From: Melioribacteraceae bacterium
GTDB lineage: Bacteria > Bacteroidota > Ignavibacteria > Ignavibacteriales > Melioribacteraceae
Direction of reading: 5' to 3'
DNA length: 33,631 bases
Assembly (NCBI GenBank): GCA_026983795.1
Contig: JALSTI010000265.1
Location: forward strand, 1-33,631
A program made the position numbers and the translations under genes. Positions within the stretch are counted from its first letter, which is position 1, and each line of letters begins with the position of its first letter. The notes under the pieces were generated by a model. The model saw only the letters and a program-made list of their open reading frames with translations. It was not told where the DNA came from and ran no database searches. Shown in pieces: positions 25,220 through 33,631 of the stretch.

Positions 25220-26233
25220 ATGCTCAAAGGAGCTTTAATAGGGTTTGGCAAAATTGCGCAAAACAGTCATCTTGCTGCTTATTTTAATAACGGTTTGAAA
25301 AATAAAGTTTCTTTAACCGCAGTAGTGGAACCGGATGACCTAAACCGTGCAAAAAGCAAAGCAAAGTATCCTGAACTAAAATTTTATAAATCGATTGAGG
25401 AATTGTTAAACTCAAACGATATAGATTTCCTGGATATTACAACGCCGCCGAAATATCATAAAGATGTAATTGAAGCGGGAATTAAAAACAACTTAAATAT
25501 AATTAGTGAAAAACCTTTTACTCTTACCCTTAATGAGGCCGAGGAATTATACGGCAAATTAAAAAACTACAATAAGTATTTTATCCCGTGCCATCAATAT
25601 AAATTTTTACCTTTATGGCGGGAATTTAAAGAACAAATAACCAGGCTGGGTTCAAACGATAAAATTTTTTTACAATTCAATGTATTCCGGCAGCATGCAG
25701 ATCCCGGTTTGGAAATTTTTAATAATCCATGGAGAATAAACAAAGAAGTAAGCGGAGGCGGCATTTTAGCCGATACCGGAGTTCATTATTTATATCTTTC
25801 CATTTGGATGTTAGGACAACCGTTAAAAGTAACTACTAATATTTTTAACTTGGCTCACCATGATTATGAGGTTGAAGATACCGCACTTACAACAATCGAA
25901 TTCGAAAAAGGATTATCCCAAATTACACTTACATGGGGCAGTAATTCCAGATTAAACAGCGCAAATCTTGTTTCCCAAAACGTTAACTTAAAATATTCCG
26001 GCGGAACAAATCTTGTAAAAACCGTCGGAAATAACGAAGAAATTTTAACTATTCCCGATCCCTCCGATAAAAAAAATTATACGGCCCTTTACGTCTCGTT
26101 ATTCGAAGAGTTCATAAAAGGAATAGAAAACGGACTGAAACCAACCGGATGGGTAAACGAAGCATACCAATCAATTAAATTGATGGAAGCTTGCTACCGC
26201 TCGGCAAAAGAACAACGAACTATACTTTTATAA
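25220..26233 (+). CDS. Gfo/Idh/MocA family oxidoreductase
   Basis: The 337-residue NAD(P)-dependent dehydrogenase has the Rossmann loop 'ALIGFGKIAQNSH' (5-17), 'EKP' (97-99, the catalytic lysine of the family) and 'GGGILADTGVHY' with Asp185 and His189 in the active site. Family members oxidise or reduce hydroxyls of sugars and inositols; inositol 2-dehydrogenase (IolG) is one of them. With Ino1 in the same operon, an inositol or inositol-phosphate substrate is plausible but not shown. The start codon directly abuts the preceding stop codon. Confidence 0.9.
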   Translation: MLKGALIGFGKIAQNSHLAAYFNNGLKNKVSLTAVVEPDDLNRAKSKAKYPELKFYKSIEELLNSNDIDFLDITTPPKYHKDVIEAGIKNNLNIISEKPFTLTLNEAEELYGKLKNYNKYFIPCHQYKFLPLWREFKEQITRLGSNDKIFLQFNVFRQHADPGLEIFNNPWRINKEVSGGGILADTGVHYLYLSIWMLGQPLKVTTNIFNLAHHDYEVEDTALTTIEFEKGLSQITLTWGSNSRLNSANLVSQNVNLKYSGGTNLVKTVGNNEEILTIPDPSDKKNYTALYVSLFEEFIKGIENGLKPTGWVNEAYQSIKLMEACYRSAKEQRTILL

Positions 26234-26234
26234 A

Positions 26235-27239
26235 ATGAATAAGAAATTCAAAACAATATTTTTTGTTATTGGCATTGCCGTCTTTACTTTTCTGATATTC
26301 AACTTCGGAATTGATAATATTATTTTAAATATAAAAAAAACAGGTTGGTGGTTTTTGCCTGTTATAGGAATTTGGGGAATAGTTTATTTAATGAATGCCT
26401 GGGCATGGTATTTTATAATTGACGGAAAAAATAAAAATATTTCCTTTGCCGAAACTTTTGCCATAACATTAAGCGGTTTTGCTATTAATTATATTACTCC
26501 AGTAGTTAACCTTGGGGGTGAACCATACAGAATATTAGCTCTAAAAGAGTCCCTAGGATTGCACAATTCAGTTTCCTCAACGGTTTTATATACAATGATC
26601 CATTTCCTTTCGCACTTTATATTTTGGCTTTCCGCAATTATTTTGATGAGCATTTTTTCGCCTTTATCGGAAGCATTAAAAATTATATTTGCCGTTACGT
26701 CCTTTGTATTAGTTTTAGCAATTTACTTTTTTATTTCCCGCCATAAAAAAGGAGTGCTTTCTTCGCTTTATAAAATTTTGTTAAGAATTTCTTTTTTAAA
26801 AAATTATCATAAAAAATTAAAATCCAAAGAAGAATCGATTATTAAAATTGATAAAGAAATAACAAATTTTTACAATAACCGTAAATTGTCATTTTTTTCG
26901 TCACTCACGCTCGATTATTTAGCCCGTATTATTGCTTCAGTGGAATTTTATTTCATTCTGAGTTCGATAGGATTTAATATTTCTATCCTCGAAGCAATAT
27001 ACATAAGCGCAGGTTCTTCGTTAATTATGAACATTCTTTTCTTTATGCCTTTCGAATTGGGAACGAGAGAAGGCGGAATAATGTTAATAATGAGCGGATT
27101 AAAGTATACTTCTACAATCGGCGTGTATGTTGGATTGGTAAACAGAATCCGCGAATTTTTCTGGATTTTAATCGGGCTGATTTTGATTCAACTACATAAA
27201 CATAAAACAGCCGGCAAAAAAATTCTGGAATCGATATGA
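26235..27239 (+). CDS. UPF0104 / LPG-synthase transmembrane domain protein
   Basis: This is a 334-residue polytopic membrane protein with about seven to eight helices. Hallmarks of the YbhN/AglD/MprF-TM family are 'INYITPVVNLGGEPYRILAL' near residue 90 and 'MPFELGTREGGIMLIMSGL' near residue 275. In MprF this domain flips lysyl-phosphatidylglycerol, and in other members it serves glycolipid synthesis or transport. It lacks the soluble aminoacyl-transferase domain of MprF. In this operon it may flip or hand over the newly made lipid. One base separates it from the dehydrogenase gene and four bases overlap the HAD gene (ATGA). Confidence 0.9.
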   Translation: MNKKFKTIFFVIGIAVFTFLIFNFGIDNIILNIKKTGWWFLPVIGIWGIVYLMNAWAWYFIIDGKNKNISFAETFAITLSGFAINYITPVVNLGGEPYRILALKESLGLHNSVSSTVLYTMIHFLSHFIFWLSAIILMSIFSPLSEALKIIFAVTSFVLVLAIYFFISRHKKGVLSSLYKILLRISFLKNYHKKLKSKEESIIKIDKEITNFYNNRKLSFFSSLTLDYLARIIASVEFYFILSSIGFNISILEAIYISAGSSLIMNILFFMPFELGTREGGIMLIMSGLKYTSTIGVYVGLVNRIREFFWILIGLILIQLHKHKTAGKKILESI

Positions 27240-27952
27240 TAAACTTCAACACAACAGATACTATAATATTCGATTTTGGCGGAACGCTGGATATTAACGG
27301 TACTCATTGGAGTATGAAATTTTGGGAGGTTTATCAAAAAAACAAAGTTCCTATAAACTACGGGGAATTCAGAGAAGCGTATGTATATTCCGAACCCAAT
27401 GTTAGCAAATATGTAAAAAAAGATGATAACCTCTTTTCAACATTAAAAACCCAAGTATCATTACAATTAAACTATCTGACCAAAAGAAAAATTTCCTTTT
27501 CCAACGGTGTGGAAAATTATGTTAACCAAATTACCAAAGATTGTTATAAAGATGTGATTAGTAATATAAACGACACCAGGCAATTATTAAATTCCTTAAA
27601 ATTAGATTATAAAATCGGACTGGTTTCTAATTTTTATGGTAATATAAAAACCGTTTGTAAAGAGTTGGATATAGATTCGTATTTCGATGTTATTATTGAT
27701 TCAACCGAGATAAACATTAGTAAACCGGAGCCTAAGATTTTTGAACTGGCAATTAAAATGTTAAAGTCGAGTCCGGATAAAACAATCGTAATCGGAGATT
27801 CATACCAAAGGGATGTTATACCGGCAAAAAAGTTAGGATGCAAAACTATTTGGTTAAAAGGAAAAAGTTGGAAAGAAGAACACAATACCGGCGATGCGGA
27901 TTTTATAATACATTCTTTGTTTGAAATTGAAAATATATGCTCGAGAAAGTAA
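27236..27952 (+). CDS. HAD family hydrolase
   Basis: The 238-residue haloacid-dehalogenase-fold protein has motif I 'FDFGGTLD' (Asp13 nucleophile; the residue two on is Gly15, not the usual Asp), motif II 'GLVSNFYG', motif III lysine in 'ISKPEPKIFELAIKM' and motif IV 'VIGDSYQRDVIPAKKLGCKT'. Most HAD phosphatases have Asp at the +2 position as general acid. Members with glycine exist, but their activity is harder to predict. In context it may remove phosphate from an inositol-phosphate intermediate or phospholipid. Its start overlaps the previous stop codon by four bases. Confidence 0.9.
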   Translation: MINFNTTDTIIFDFGGTLDINGTHWSMKFWEVYQKNKVPINYGEFREAYVYSEPNVSKYVKKDDNLFSTLKTQVSLQLNYLTKRKISFSNGVENYVNQITKDCYKDVISNINDTRQLLNSLKLDYKIGLVSNFYGNIKTVCKELDIDSYFDVIIDSTEINISKPEPKIFELAIKMLKSSPDKTIVIGDSYQRDVIPAKKLGCKTIWLKGKSWKEEHNTGDADFIIHSLFEIENICSRK

Positions 27953-27989
27953 TAAATTAAATTTTAAAATTGATTTTTAGGAGACTAAA

Positions 27990-29336
27990 ATGTTAAACAA
28001 TCTATCAAAACCAAAAGGCAAATTAGGCGTTTTAATTGCGGGACTAAACGGAGCTGTATCTACAACGTTTTTAGCTGGCACGCTTGCGGTTCGTAAAGGG
28101 AAAGCAAAACCAATAGGTTCGCTAACACAAATGGGAACTATTCGCATCGGTAAAAGAATTGACGCAAACTTTCCCAAAATAAAAGACTTTGTCCCTTTAG
28201 CTGACTTAGACGATTTAGTTTTCGGCGGTTGGGATATTCGAAACGAAAATACTTATGAAAGCGCAAAAATTGCACAAGTGTTAAAAGATAGTGATTTGGA
28301 TGTAGTAAAAAATGAATTGGAAAACATTCGTCCTATGAGGGCTGCATTCCAAAAGCAATATGTAAAAAGACTGGACGGCGATTGGGTAAAGAAAGGTGAG
28401 ACCAAATACGACTTAATGGAACAAATTAGAAACGATATCAAATCTTTTAAAATAAGTAATAATTTATCCAGACTTGTTGTTATTTGGGCTGGGAGCACAG
28501 AAATATATACTCCTATTCATAATGTACACAAGACGCTTGCAAACTTTGAAATGGGAATGCGTGAAAATGATGACAATATAAGTCCCAGTATGCTTTATGC
28601 TTATGCATCTATTGCAGAAGGTGTTCCATACATAATGGGCGCTCCCAATTTGGCAATTGATACTCCTGCATTAATCGATTTCTCCAAAAAACAGAACGTA
28701 CCGATTGCAGGAAAGGATTTTAAAACCGGGCAAACTATGTTAAAAACCGTTATAGCTCCAATGTTAAAAGCCAGAATGTTAGGACTAACCGGATGGTTTT
28801 CAAGCAATATTTTGGGAAATAGAGACGGTGAAGTTCTTGACGACCCGGATAATTTCAAAACTAAAGAAGAGAGTAAGCTTTCCGTATTAGAGGGAATTTT
28901 ACAACCGGAATTATATCCGGAACTCTATGCTAATCATTATCATAAAGTTAGAATTAATTATTATCCTCCCCGCGGGGATAATAAAGAAGGTTGGGATAAT
29001 ATTGATATTTTCGGATGGCTCGGATATCCTATGCAATTAAAAATAGATTTCCTTTGTCGCGATTCAATACTTGCAGCTCCTATAGTTTTAGATTTAATTC
29101 TGTTTGCCGACCTTGCTCAAAGAAGCGGAATGCACGGCGTACAAGAATGGCTTTCGTTTTATTTTAAAAGTCCTATGCACGATGTTGATAAAGTACCGGA
29201 ACACGATTTATTCATTCAATTGATGAAATTGAAGAATACCTTGAGAAAATTAATGAACGAACATCCTATAACGCATTTGGATACTAACGGAGTTGAGGAA
29301 TTCAGCGATAATATCGAAGAATTCTTAGAAGATTAA
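27990..29336 (+). CDS. ino1: myo-Inositol-1(3)-phosphate synthase
   Basis: The 448-residue enzyme makes inositol phosphate from glucose 6-phosphate in an NAD-dependent, internally redox-balanced reaction. Key features are the Rossmann segment 'GVLIAGLNGAVSTT', 'VVIWAGSTEIY', the catalytic-core motifs 'GKDFKTGQT' (241-249) and 'SSNILGNRDGEVLDDP' (271-286), and 'PMQLKIDFLCRDSILAAPIV' near residue 350. It fits the short prokaryotic forms; eukaryotic Ino1 is about 510-530 residues. An AGGAG ribosome site lies eight bases before the ATG, and the 37-base gap from the HAD gene keeps it in the same operon. It is the strongest clue that the operon product contains inositol. Confidence 0.96.
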   Translation: MLNNLSKPKGKLGVLIAGLNGAVSTTFLAGTLAVRKGKAKPIGSLTQMGTIRIGKRIDANFPKIKDFVPLADLDDLVFGGWDIRNENTYESAKIAQVLKDSDLDVVKNELENIRPMRAAFQKQYVKRLDGDWVKKGETKYDLMEQIRNDIKSFKISNNLSRLVVIWAGSTEIYTPIHNVHKTLANFEMGMRENDDNISPSMLYAYASIAEGVPYIMGAPNLAIDTPALIDFSKKQNVPIAGKDFKTGQTMLKTVIAPMLKARMLGLTGWFSSNILGNRDGEVLDDPDNFKTKEESKLSVLEGILQPELYPELYANHYHKVRINYYPPRGDNKEGWDNIDIFGWLGYPMQLKIDFLCRDSILAAPIVLDLILFADLAQRSGMHGVQEWLSFYFKSPMHDVDKVPEHDLFIQLMKLKNTLRKLMNEHPITHLDTNGVEEFSDNIEEFLED

Positions 29337-29444
29337 GTAATCGTTTTTAAGAATTTTATTTTATATATAAGTTTTATATGTATAATAATTTTAAGTATTT
29401 ACTTAAATTTTATTTAATTAAAATAATATCGGAAGGAAATTATT

Positions 29445-31298
29445 ATGAAAATTAAAAGTTTACATATTGTAATAATTGGTATACTGATGTTAATCTTAGG
29501 CGGAATCTCATCGACAATTATTTTAGCCCAATCAATGGATTATCCCATCTTAATCTCCATTAAACCTGTGAATGAAATTGTAAGCCCGGGACAAAAATCC
29601 GCTTTAATAGTTACGTTTAAAATACCGCGCGGTTATTGGCTTGGAAGCAGCGACCCTTCTACAAGAAACCCTTCCGCAACGGTAATTAAAATGGAACCAA
29701 AGGATAAATTTCAATTTAGCCGGCCTATATTTCCTAAACCTGTAGCAAGCGGAGTTCCTGTGCATAAAGGATATACCTACATTCATCAAGGTGAAATTAA
29801 TGTTGTTGTCCCTTTCTCGGTAAAAGAAAATTTACCCGGCGGGGAATATAAAATTACAGCAAAAATTACTTATACACCCGGACTTAATGCCGGTCAGTTA
29901 ATAACACATATAAACGAAGCATATAGTACAACTGTAAAAGTCGTACCGAATGCCCGTGTAGCTCAAACAACACTTCCGGGACCATCTGTTCGTCAAGTTC
30001 CGCAAAATTTTTTGGTTAAAGAAGAAGTCGTAAATCTCAGTCAACCTATGAAAACACTTCTATACCGCTGGCCGGAACATACAGCTGTTCCAAACTTGCT
30101 GCATTGGTTATGGATTGATCCTGAAAACCATGGCAAACATATTCAGACCGTTTGGGCGCCATTTGTCGGGAATACCGAAAATAACGGATTAACCCTTGGT
30201 GGAAGCCTTGCGCTTCTTAATCTTACTCCCGAAGGAATAATGACCGGTTTGTTCCAATTGCGGGCATTATATAACGAAACATTCGGAACCACGTTTGCTC
30301 TTGAAATGGTAAGCTGCCCGGCAGCTTATTTTAATTATTGGCTTTCAAGTGAAATTTCAACAAACGGAGAGGACAAACAAATTCATTTCCACATGGAAAA
30401 TTTAACAATCGGATCGGACGACAGATTCGGTTATGAAATTCAGCTCGATGTATTCAAAGATCCGCGTTACAGATTTTACGGATTAGGTGCAGCTACAAAA
30501 GAAGAAGATAAAACAGTATACACACATAGCGAATCCGGTGTTGTGCTGGACCTTTACTGGCTTCCTGTAGATCATCTGCGTTTTGCAATCGGCGGTAAAT
30601 ACAGATCGGTTGCGGTAAATGATGCGGCGGCAGATTTTAGAGGAAATACAACTTTTACAACTTCGCTTACAAGCACCGGTGGAAAATTTGCCCGGGTTCC
30701 TGGAATTAAAGGCGCAACAATAGCCGGCGAAAGAGTTAGCGTAGTTTACGACCATAGGAATTCCGAATTTTTACCGACTGACGGATTTTACGGCAAAATT
30801 ACCGGTGAGTATAACCAAGTTATTCATCAGGTTAAAACCAGTCCCGAACAAGTAGATAATTATGGAAGGCTGCTCGTTGACTTAAGGCAATATTTTTCTA
30901 CTGTGGATCAAAGAATTACATTTTTAATCAGAAATTCATGGACATTTACAACAAGCCGGAATATACCGTTTTTCGACCAAGCAACAATAGGCGGAGATTT
31001 TTCCGATCGCGCCTTTGACAGGGGAAGATTCTTTGGGCAACATATGGGATTTTTAAGTATGGAATTCCGTTACCAAGCTTTTCACATGGATATGCTGGGA
31101 ACTCCTTGGACTATTGAATTAGCTCCGTTTTTAGATATGAGTCAAATTTTTAACGATAATTCAATAAAAGGAAGATTTAATATAAATCCGGGAATGAGTA
31201 TGAGAATGTTGAATAAACCAAACGTCGGTATGGTAGGAAATATTGCATACGGTCAAGATGGAATAATCTTAACAGGCGGCGTACAATTACCGTTCTAG
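29445..31298 (+). CDS. DsbD-N-like domain fused to an outer-membrane barrel
   Basis: The 617-residue exported protein has a long signal peptide ending 'IILAQS' (about 30). Residues about 33-165 resemble the N-terminal immunoglobulin-like domain of DsbD ('IPRGYWLGSSDPSTRNPSAT', then 'KENLPGGEYKITAKITYTPG'), but the DsbD cysteine pair is absent. From about 215 to the end is a surface-antigen/Omp85-type barrel, with 'VVYDHRNSEFLPTDGFYGKI', 'ATIGGDFSDRAFDRGRFFG' and a terminal Phe. No POTRA module is present. A GGAAGGAA site precedes the ATG. It follows ino1 by 108 bases in the same direction and may be a further member of that system, perhaps the outer-membrane end of lipid transfer; this is inference. 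Confidence 0.85.
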   Translation: MKIKSLHIVIIGILMLILGGISSTIILAQSMDYPILISIKPVNEIVSPGQKSALIVTFKIPRGYWLGSSDPSTRNPSATVIKMEPKDKFQFSRPIFPKPVASGVPVHKGYTYIHQGEINVVVPFSVKENLPGGEYKITAKITYTPGLNAGQLITHINEAYSTTVKVVPNARVAQTTLPGPSVRQVPQNFLVKEEVVNLSQPMKTLLYRWPEHTAVPNLLHWLWIDPENHGKHIQTVWAPFVGNTENNGLTLGGSLALLNLTPEGIMTGLFQLRALYNETFGTTFALEMVSCPAAYFNYWLSSEISTNGEDKQIHFHMENLTIGSDDRFGYEIQLDVFKDPRYRFYGLGAATKEEDKTVYTHSESGVVLDLYWLPVDHLRFAIGGKYRSVAVNDAAADFRGNTTFTTSLTSTGGKFARVPGIKGATIAGERVSVVYDHRNSEFLPTDGFYGKITGEYNQVIHQVKTSPEQVDNYGRLLVDLRQYFSTVDQRITFLIRNSWTFTTSRNIPFFDQATIGGDFSDRAFDRGRFFGQHMGFLSMEFRYQAFHMDMLGTPWTIELAPFLDMSQIFNDNSIKGRFNINPGMSMRMLNKPNVGMVGNIAYGQDGIILTGGVQLPF

Positions 31299-31317
31299 GT
31301 TTTGAAGGGAGAATATA

Positions 31318-31348
31318 AGCCGCAGATCAAGTTAATATTTCTGCGGCT
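31318..31348. terminator. Hairpin between convergent genes
   Basis: AGCCGCAGA (31318-31326) pairs perfectly with TCTGCGGCT (31340-31348) around a 13-base loop. It lies between the 3' ends of the barrel gene and the SnoaL-like gene and overlaps the latter's stop codon. Neither side has a clear T-tract, so it is a GC-rich hairpin likely to stop or stabilise both transcripts. Confidence 0.6.
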
Positions 31349-31745
31349 AAAACATTGTGTTTTCGTTTTTTGATTTTTCCGGAATAACTTGCAGCACATC
31401 CCAATGCTCAACTATTTTACCCTTATTATTTAATCTAAAAATATCCATTCCCGCATAATTTTTATCGCCGGGCCATTCCTGAAAACAGTGCAACACTACA
31501 TAATTCCCTTCTGCAATTACCCTTACAAATTCAACTTTCTTCCCGGGGTATTCCTTAGCCATTTTAGTAAAGTAATCTATAAACGCTTCTTTTCCATCGC
31601 CTACTTCAGGATTATGCTGAATGTATTTATCACCAACATATTTTTCTATGGCTTCTACCGGTTTACATTTATTGAACATCAAGTCGTAAAATTCAATCAC
31701 ATTTTGTTTGTTTTGTTCCGGTTTATTTGACATAATATTTTCCAT
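31347..31745 (-). CDS. SnoaL-like / NTF2-fold protein
   Basis: The protein of about 130 residues has a typical SnoaL-like pattern: '[20 protein letters not shown]', '[20 protein letters not shown]' and '[17 protein letters not shown]'. The His-Asn-Pro and His-Trp-Asp segments form the pocket in this fold, where a conserved His-Asp pair often acts. These small cone-shaped proteins include cyclases, isomerases and hydrolases, and many are of unknown function. Starts are possible at 31757 (GTG), 31745 (ATG) and 31733 (ATG); I chose the middle one. There is no signal peptide. The amidase gene upstream is separated by 35 bases or less, so the two may be co-transcribed. Confidence 0.82.
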   Translation of the reverse strand: MENIMSNKPEQNKQNVIEFYDLMFNKCKPVEAIEKYVGDKYIQHNPEVGDGKEAFIDYFTKMAKEYPGKKVEFVRVIAEGNYVVLHCFQEWPGDKNYAGMDIFRLNNKGKIVEHWDVLQVIPEKSKNENTMF

Positions 31746-31780
31746 ATTTTTATTCACTTAATCGCTGCAATCAAAATACT

Positions 31781-33430
31781 TTATTTTAATAAAGGGTGTT
31801 TCATGTGATAATCCGTTGCATCCTGAAAAGCTTTTGCCGCAGCTATAATTTTCCCTTCATCAAAAAGTTTTCCTATAAACGTTATACTTGTCGGTAATCC
31901 TTTTGCGGAAAACCCATTGGGAACCACTACACAAGGATGACCGGTTAAATTAGTTAACAATAAATTATTTCCTTCGAAAGAAGGCGCCAGATAAAAATCT
32001 ACTTTCCGCATAATCTTTTCCATTTTTTGAATTAATAAGTAGCGAATTCTATTCGCATTTATATATTCTACCGCGGGAATAAATCTAGCCGACCTAAATT
32101 CATTAGGCCAAGCGTTTTTAATTTGCCGCACTAACAAATCATCTCTATTGGTTCTTGTTAATTCATCAAATGCAGCCGCCGCTTCCGCGGAAAGAATGAA
32201 CGAAATATTTTCAACCGGCAGATCGGGCAATTGAACAGGAATAAGTTTTGCCCCCAATGATTGCAATGTTACAAGCGTTAAAGAATCATTTTTATGAAAC
32301 GGATAATCTTTATCGAAATCGTTTTTAAGATAACCGATTTTCAAATTTTTGAAATCAATATCCGGAGTGTAATTGAAAGGATAATCATAAATAGTTTGAT
32401 CTATTCCATCTTCACCATAGATTGCTTTAAACACAATTGCGAGGTCTTCTGCGTTTCTGCAAATAGGACCTATTTTATCCATTGTCCAACTGAGAGCCAT
32501 TGCGCCGGTTCTACTTACTCTTCCGTAAGTTGGGCGCAATCCGCTTACTCCGCATACCGTAGAAGGAGAAACAATTGAACCCCAAGTTTCCGTTCCTATT
32601 GCAAAAGGCACTAATCCCGCCGAAGTTGCCGCCGCCGGTCCAGCGGATGACCCGCTTGAACCTTGAGTTGTATCCCAAGGATTTCTTGTTTTACCGCCGA
32701 ACCAAACATCGCCCCAGGCTAATGCGCCCATACTTAACTTTGCCACCAGAACCGCACCGGCTTGTTCTAATTTTTTTATTACGCTAGCGTCTTTATTAAT
32801 TATTTGATTTTTATACGGCGCCGCACCCCAAGTGGTTTTGTAGTTTTTAACAGATAAAAGGTCTTTTACACCGTAAGGAATTCCATGTAACATTCCCCTG
32901 TATTTCCCCTTGGCTATTTCTTGGTCGGCTTTTTCAGCTTGCTCTAATGCCAATTTTTCAGTTAAAGTAATAACGCATTTAAGTTGATTATCATACTTTT
33001 TCAATCTTTTTATAAAGAACTTGGTTAACTCAACAGAAGATATTTTCCTTGTTCTGATTAATTCCGCTAATTGTCCAATAGAATAAAAAGCAAGGTCGTT
33101 TTTATTTTCCGGCAATTTTGTGTTTGAATAATCCGATACTTTAAATTTGCTTCCGGATACATTAAGTTTAAAACCAACCGGTATAGGATTAAAATTAAAA
33201 GCAGGTGGTATAGAATTAGGTAATTTAATTTTTCTTATTTCTTTATAATTCTTCAATGCAACATTCAAACCATCTTGCATAGAATCTATTTCCGTATTTG
33301 TAAATTCTAACCCAATAACCTTTTCCGCATCCTTAATTACAGATTTACTAATTTCATTATTTTGAGCTGACAGAGAGTTAATAAAAAGAAATAACATACT
33401 ACAAAGGAATAAAGAATTTATTCTTTTCAT
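31781..33430 (-). CDS. Exported amidase signature family protein
   Basis: The 549-residue amidase has a signal peptide (1-22, ending 'SLSAQ'). The amidase catalytic triad is visible: Lys189 in 'GIPYGVKDLL', the cis-serine region 'GSSGSSAGPAAA' (257-268) and nucleophile Ser285 in 'GTETWGSIVSPS', followed by 'CGVSGLRPTYGRVSRTGAM'. The 'GTET.GSI' form is closer to peptide and aryl amidases than to GatA ('GTDTGGSI'). An extra N-terminal region of about 110 residues precedes the core. Export rules out a role in tRNA amidation; it probably cleaves peptide or small-molecule amides outside the cytoplasm. Confidence 0.92.
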   Translation of the reverse strand: MKRINSLFLCSMLFLFINSLSAQNNEISKSVIKDAEKVIGLEFTNTEIDSMQDGLNVALKNYKEIRKIKLPNSIPPAFNFNPIPVGFKLNVSGSKFKVSDYSNTKLPENKNDLAFYSIGQLAELIRTRKISSVELTKFFIKRLKKYDNQLKCVITLTEKLALEQAEKADQEIAKGKYRGMLHGIPYGVKDLLSVKNYKTTWGAAPYKNQIINKDASVIKKLEQAGAVLVAKLSMGALAWGDVWFGGKTRNPWDTTQGSSGSSAGPAAATSAGLVPFAIGTETWGSIVSPSTVCGVSGLRPTYGRVSRTGAMALSWTMDKIGPICRNAEDLAIVFKAIYGEDGIDQTIYDYPFNYTPDIDFKNLKIGYLKNDFDKDYPFHKNDSLTLVTLQSLGAKLIPVQLPDLPVENISFILSAEAAAAFDELTRTNRDDLLVRQIKNAWPNEFRSARFIPAVEYINANRIRYLLIQKMEKIMRKVDFYLAPSFEGNNLLLTNLTGHPCVVVPNGFSAKGLPTSITFIGKLFDEGKIIAAAKAFQDATDYHMKHPLLK

Positions 33431-33631
33431 GTTACCATTCCTTATAATTTTTATAATATTAATTCAAACTGTTATAAAGCTTATTATATTACGGTAATTT
33501 CATAAGTTAATAATAGAGATAATTCTAAACCTTAAAATGAAAAGAAATTGTAATTCAGAATTCTTGTGTTAAATGCTACTTTTGAAATTAAGAAAAAATT
33601 CAATAAAGTATATGTGTAAAAAGAAAATAAA

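Noticed and set aside
31781-33430. GatA subunit of the tRNA amidotransferase
   Set aside because: The protein has a signal peptide, an extra N-terminal region and a 'GTETWGSI' motif, and no gatB or gatC is nearby.

Overview
The window looks like chromosomal DNA of a free-living, AT-rich Bacteroidota/Chlorobi-group bacterium, most likely of the Ignavibacteria type. The secreted protein at the left edge ends in a type IX secretion sorting domain with the 'NPFNPTT' linker common in Ignavibacteria and relatives, several proteins are outer-membrane barrels, and codon use is AT-rich throughout. There are no tRNAs, rRNAs, insertion sequences, phage genes or CRISPR arrays that I can see.

Left part (1-7684): a T9SS-exported protein on the minus strand, then the conserved rpmH-rnpA-yidD-yidC block on the plus strand (ribosomal protein L34, RNase P protein, and two membrane-protein insertion factors), closed by a clear intrinsic terminator. 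Next is a large patatin-POTRA-barrel outer-membrane phospholipase of the PlpD type.

Middle part (7678-14948, all minus strand): small accessory and housekeeping genes. They are a helical-repeat protein behind a PD-(D/E)XK nuclease-like protein, a YjjX-type nucleotide-cleaning enzyme, a three-part esterase, an overlapping TM2/DUF2752 membrane pair, a GNAT acetyltransferase, a TrpF-like barrel without the usual catalytic cysteine, a lipoprotein and a DapB/2,4-diaminopentanoate dehydrogenase-like enzyme. A plus-strand M1-M28-PDZ peptidase fusion (15146-18529) follows.

Right part (18902-31298): the most interesting section. Eleven plus-strand genes are packed with gaps of 0-37 bases or with overlaps: a sugar-phosphate-type nucleotidyltransferase, MlaE permease, MlaF ATPase, an MCE/MlaD protein, an ATP-grasp enzyme, a class III aminotransferase, a CDP-alcohol phosphotransferase, a Gfo/Idh/MocA dehydrogenase, a UPF0104/LPG-synthase-type membrane protein, a HAD hydrolase and myo-inositol-phosphate synthase. 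A separate gene 108 bases downstream encodes a DsbD-N-like domain fused to an outer-membrane barrel. My reading is a complete make-and-move module for an inositol-derived (possibly amino-cyclitol) phospholipid. Ino1 makes inositol phosphate, the nucleotidyltransferase activates it with CTP, the CDP-alcohol enzyme joins it to a lipid alcohol, the HAD enzyme may trim a phosphate, the dehydrogenase/aminotransferase/ATP-grasp trio may decorate the ring, and the Mla-type transporter carries the lipid between membranes. Gene families and packing are visible in the sequence; the product and the pathway order are inference.

The window ends with a SnoaL/NTF2-like protein and an exported amidase on the minus strand.
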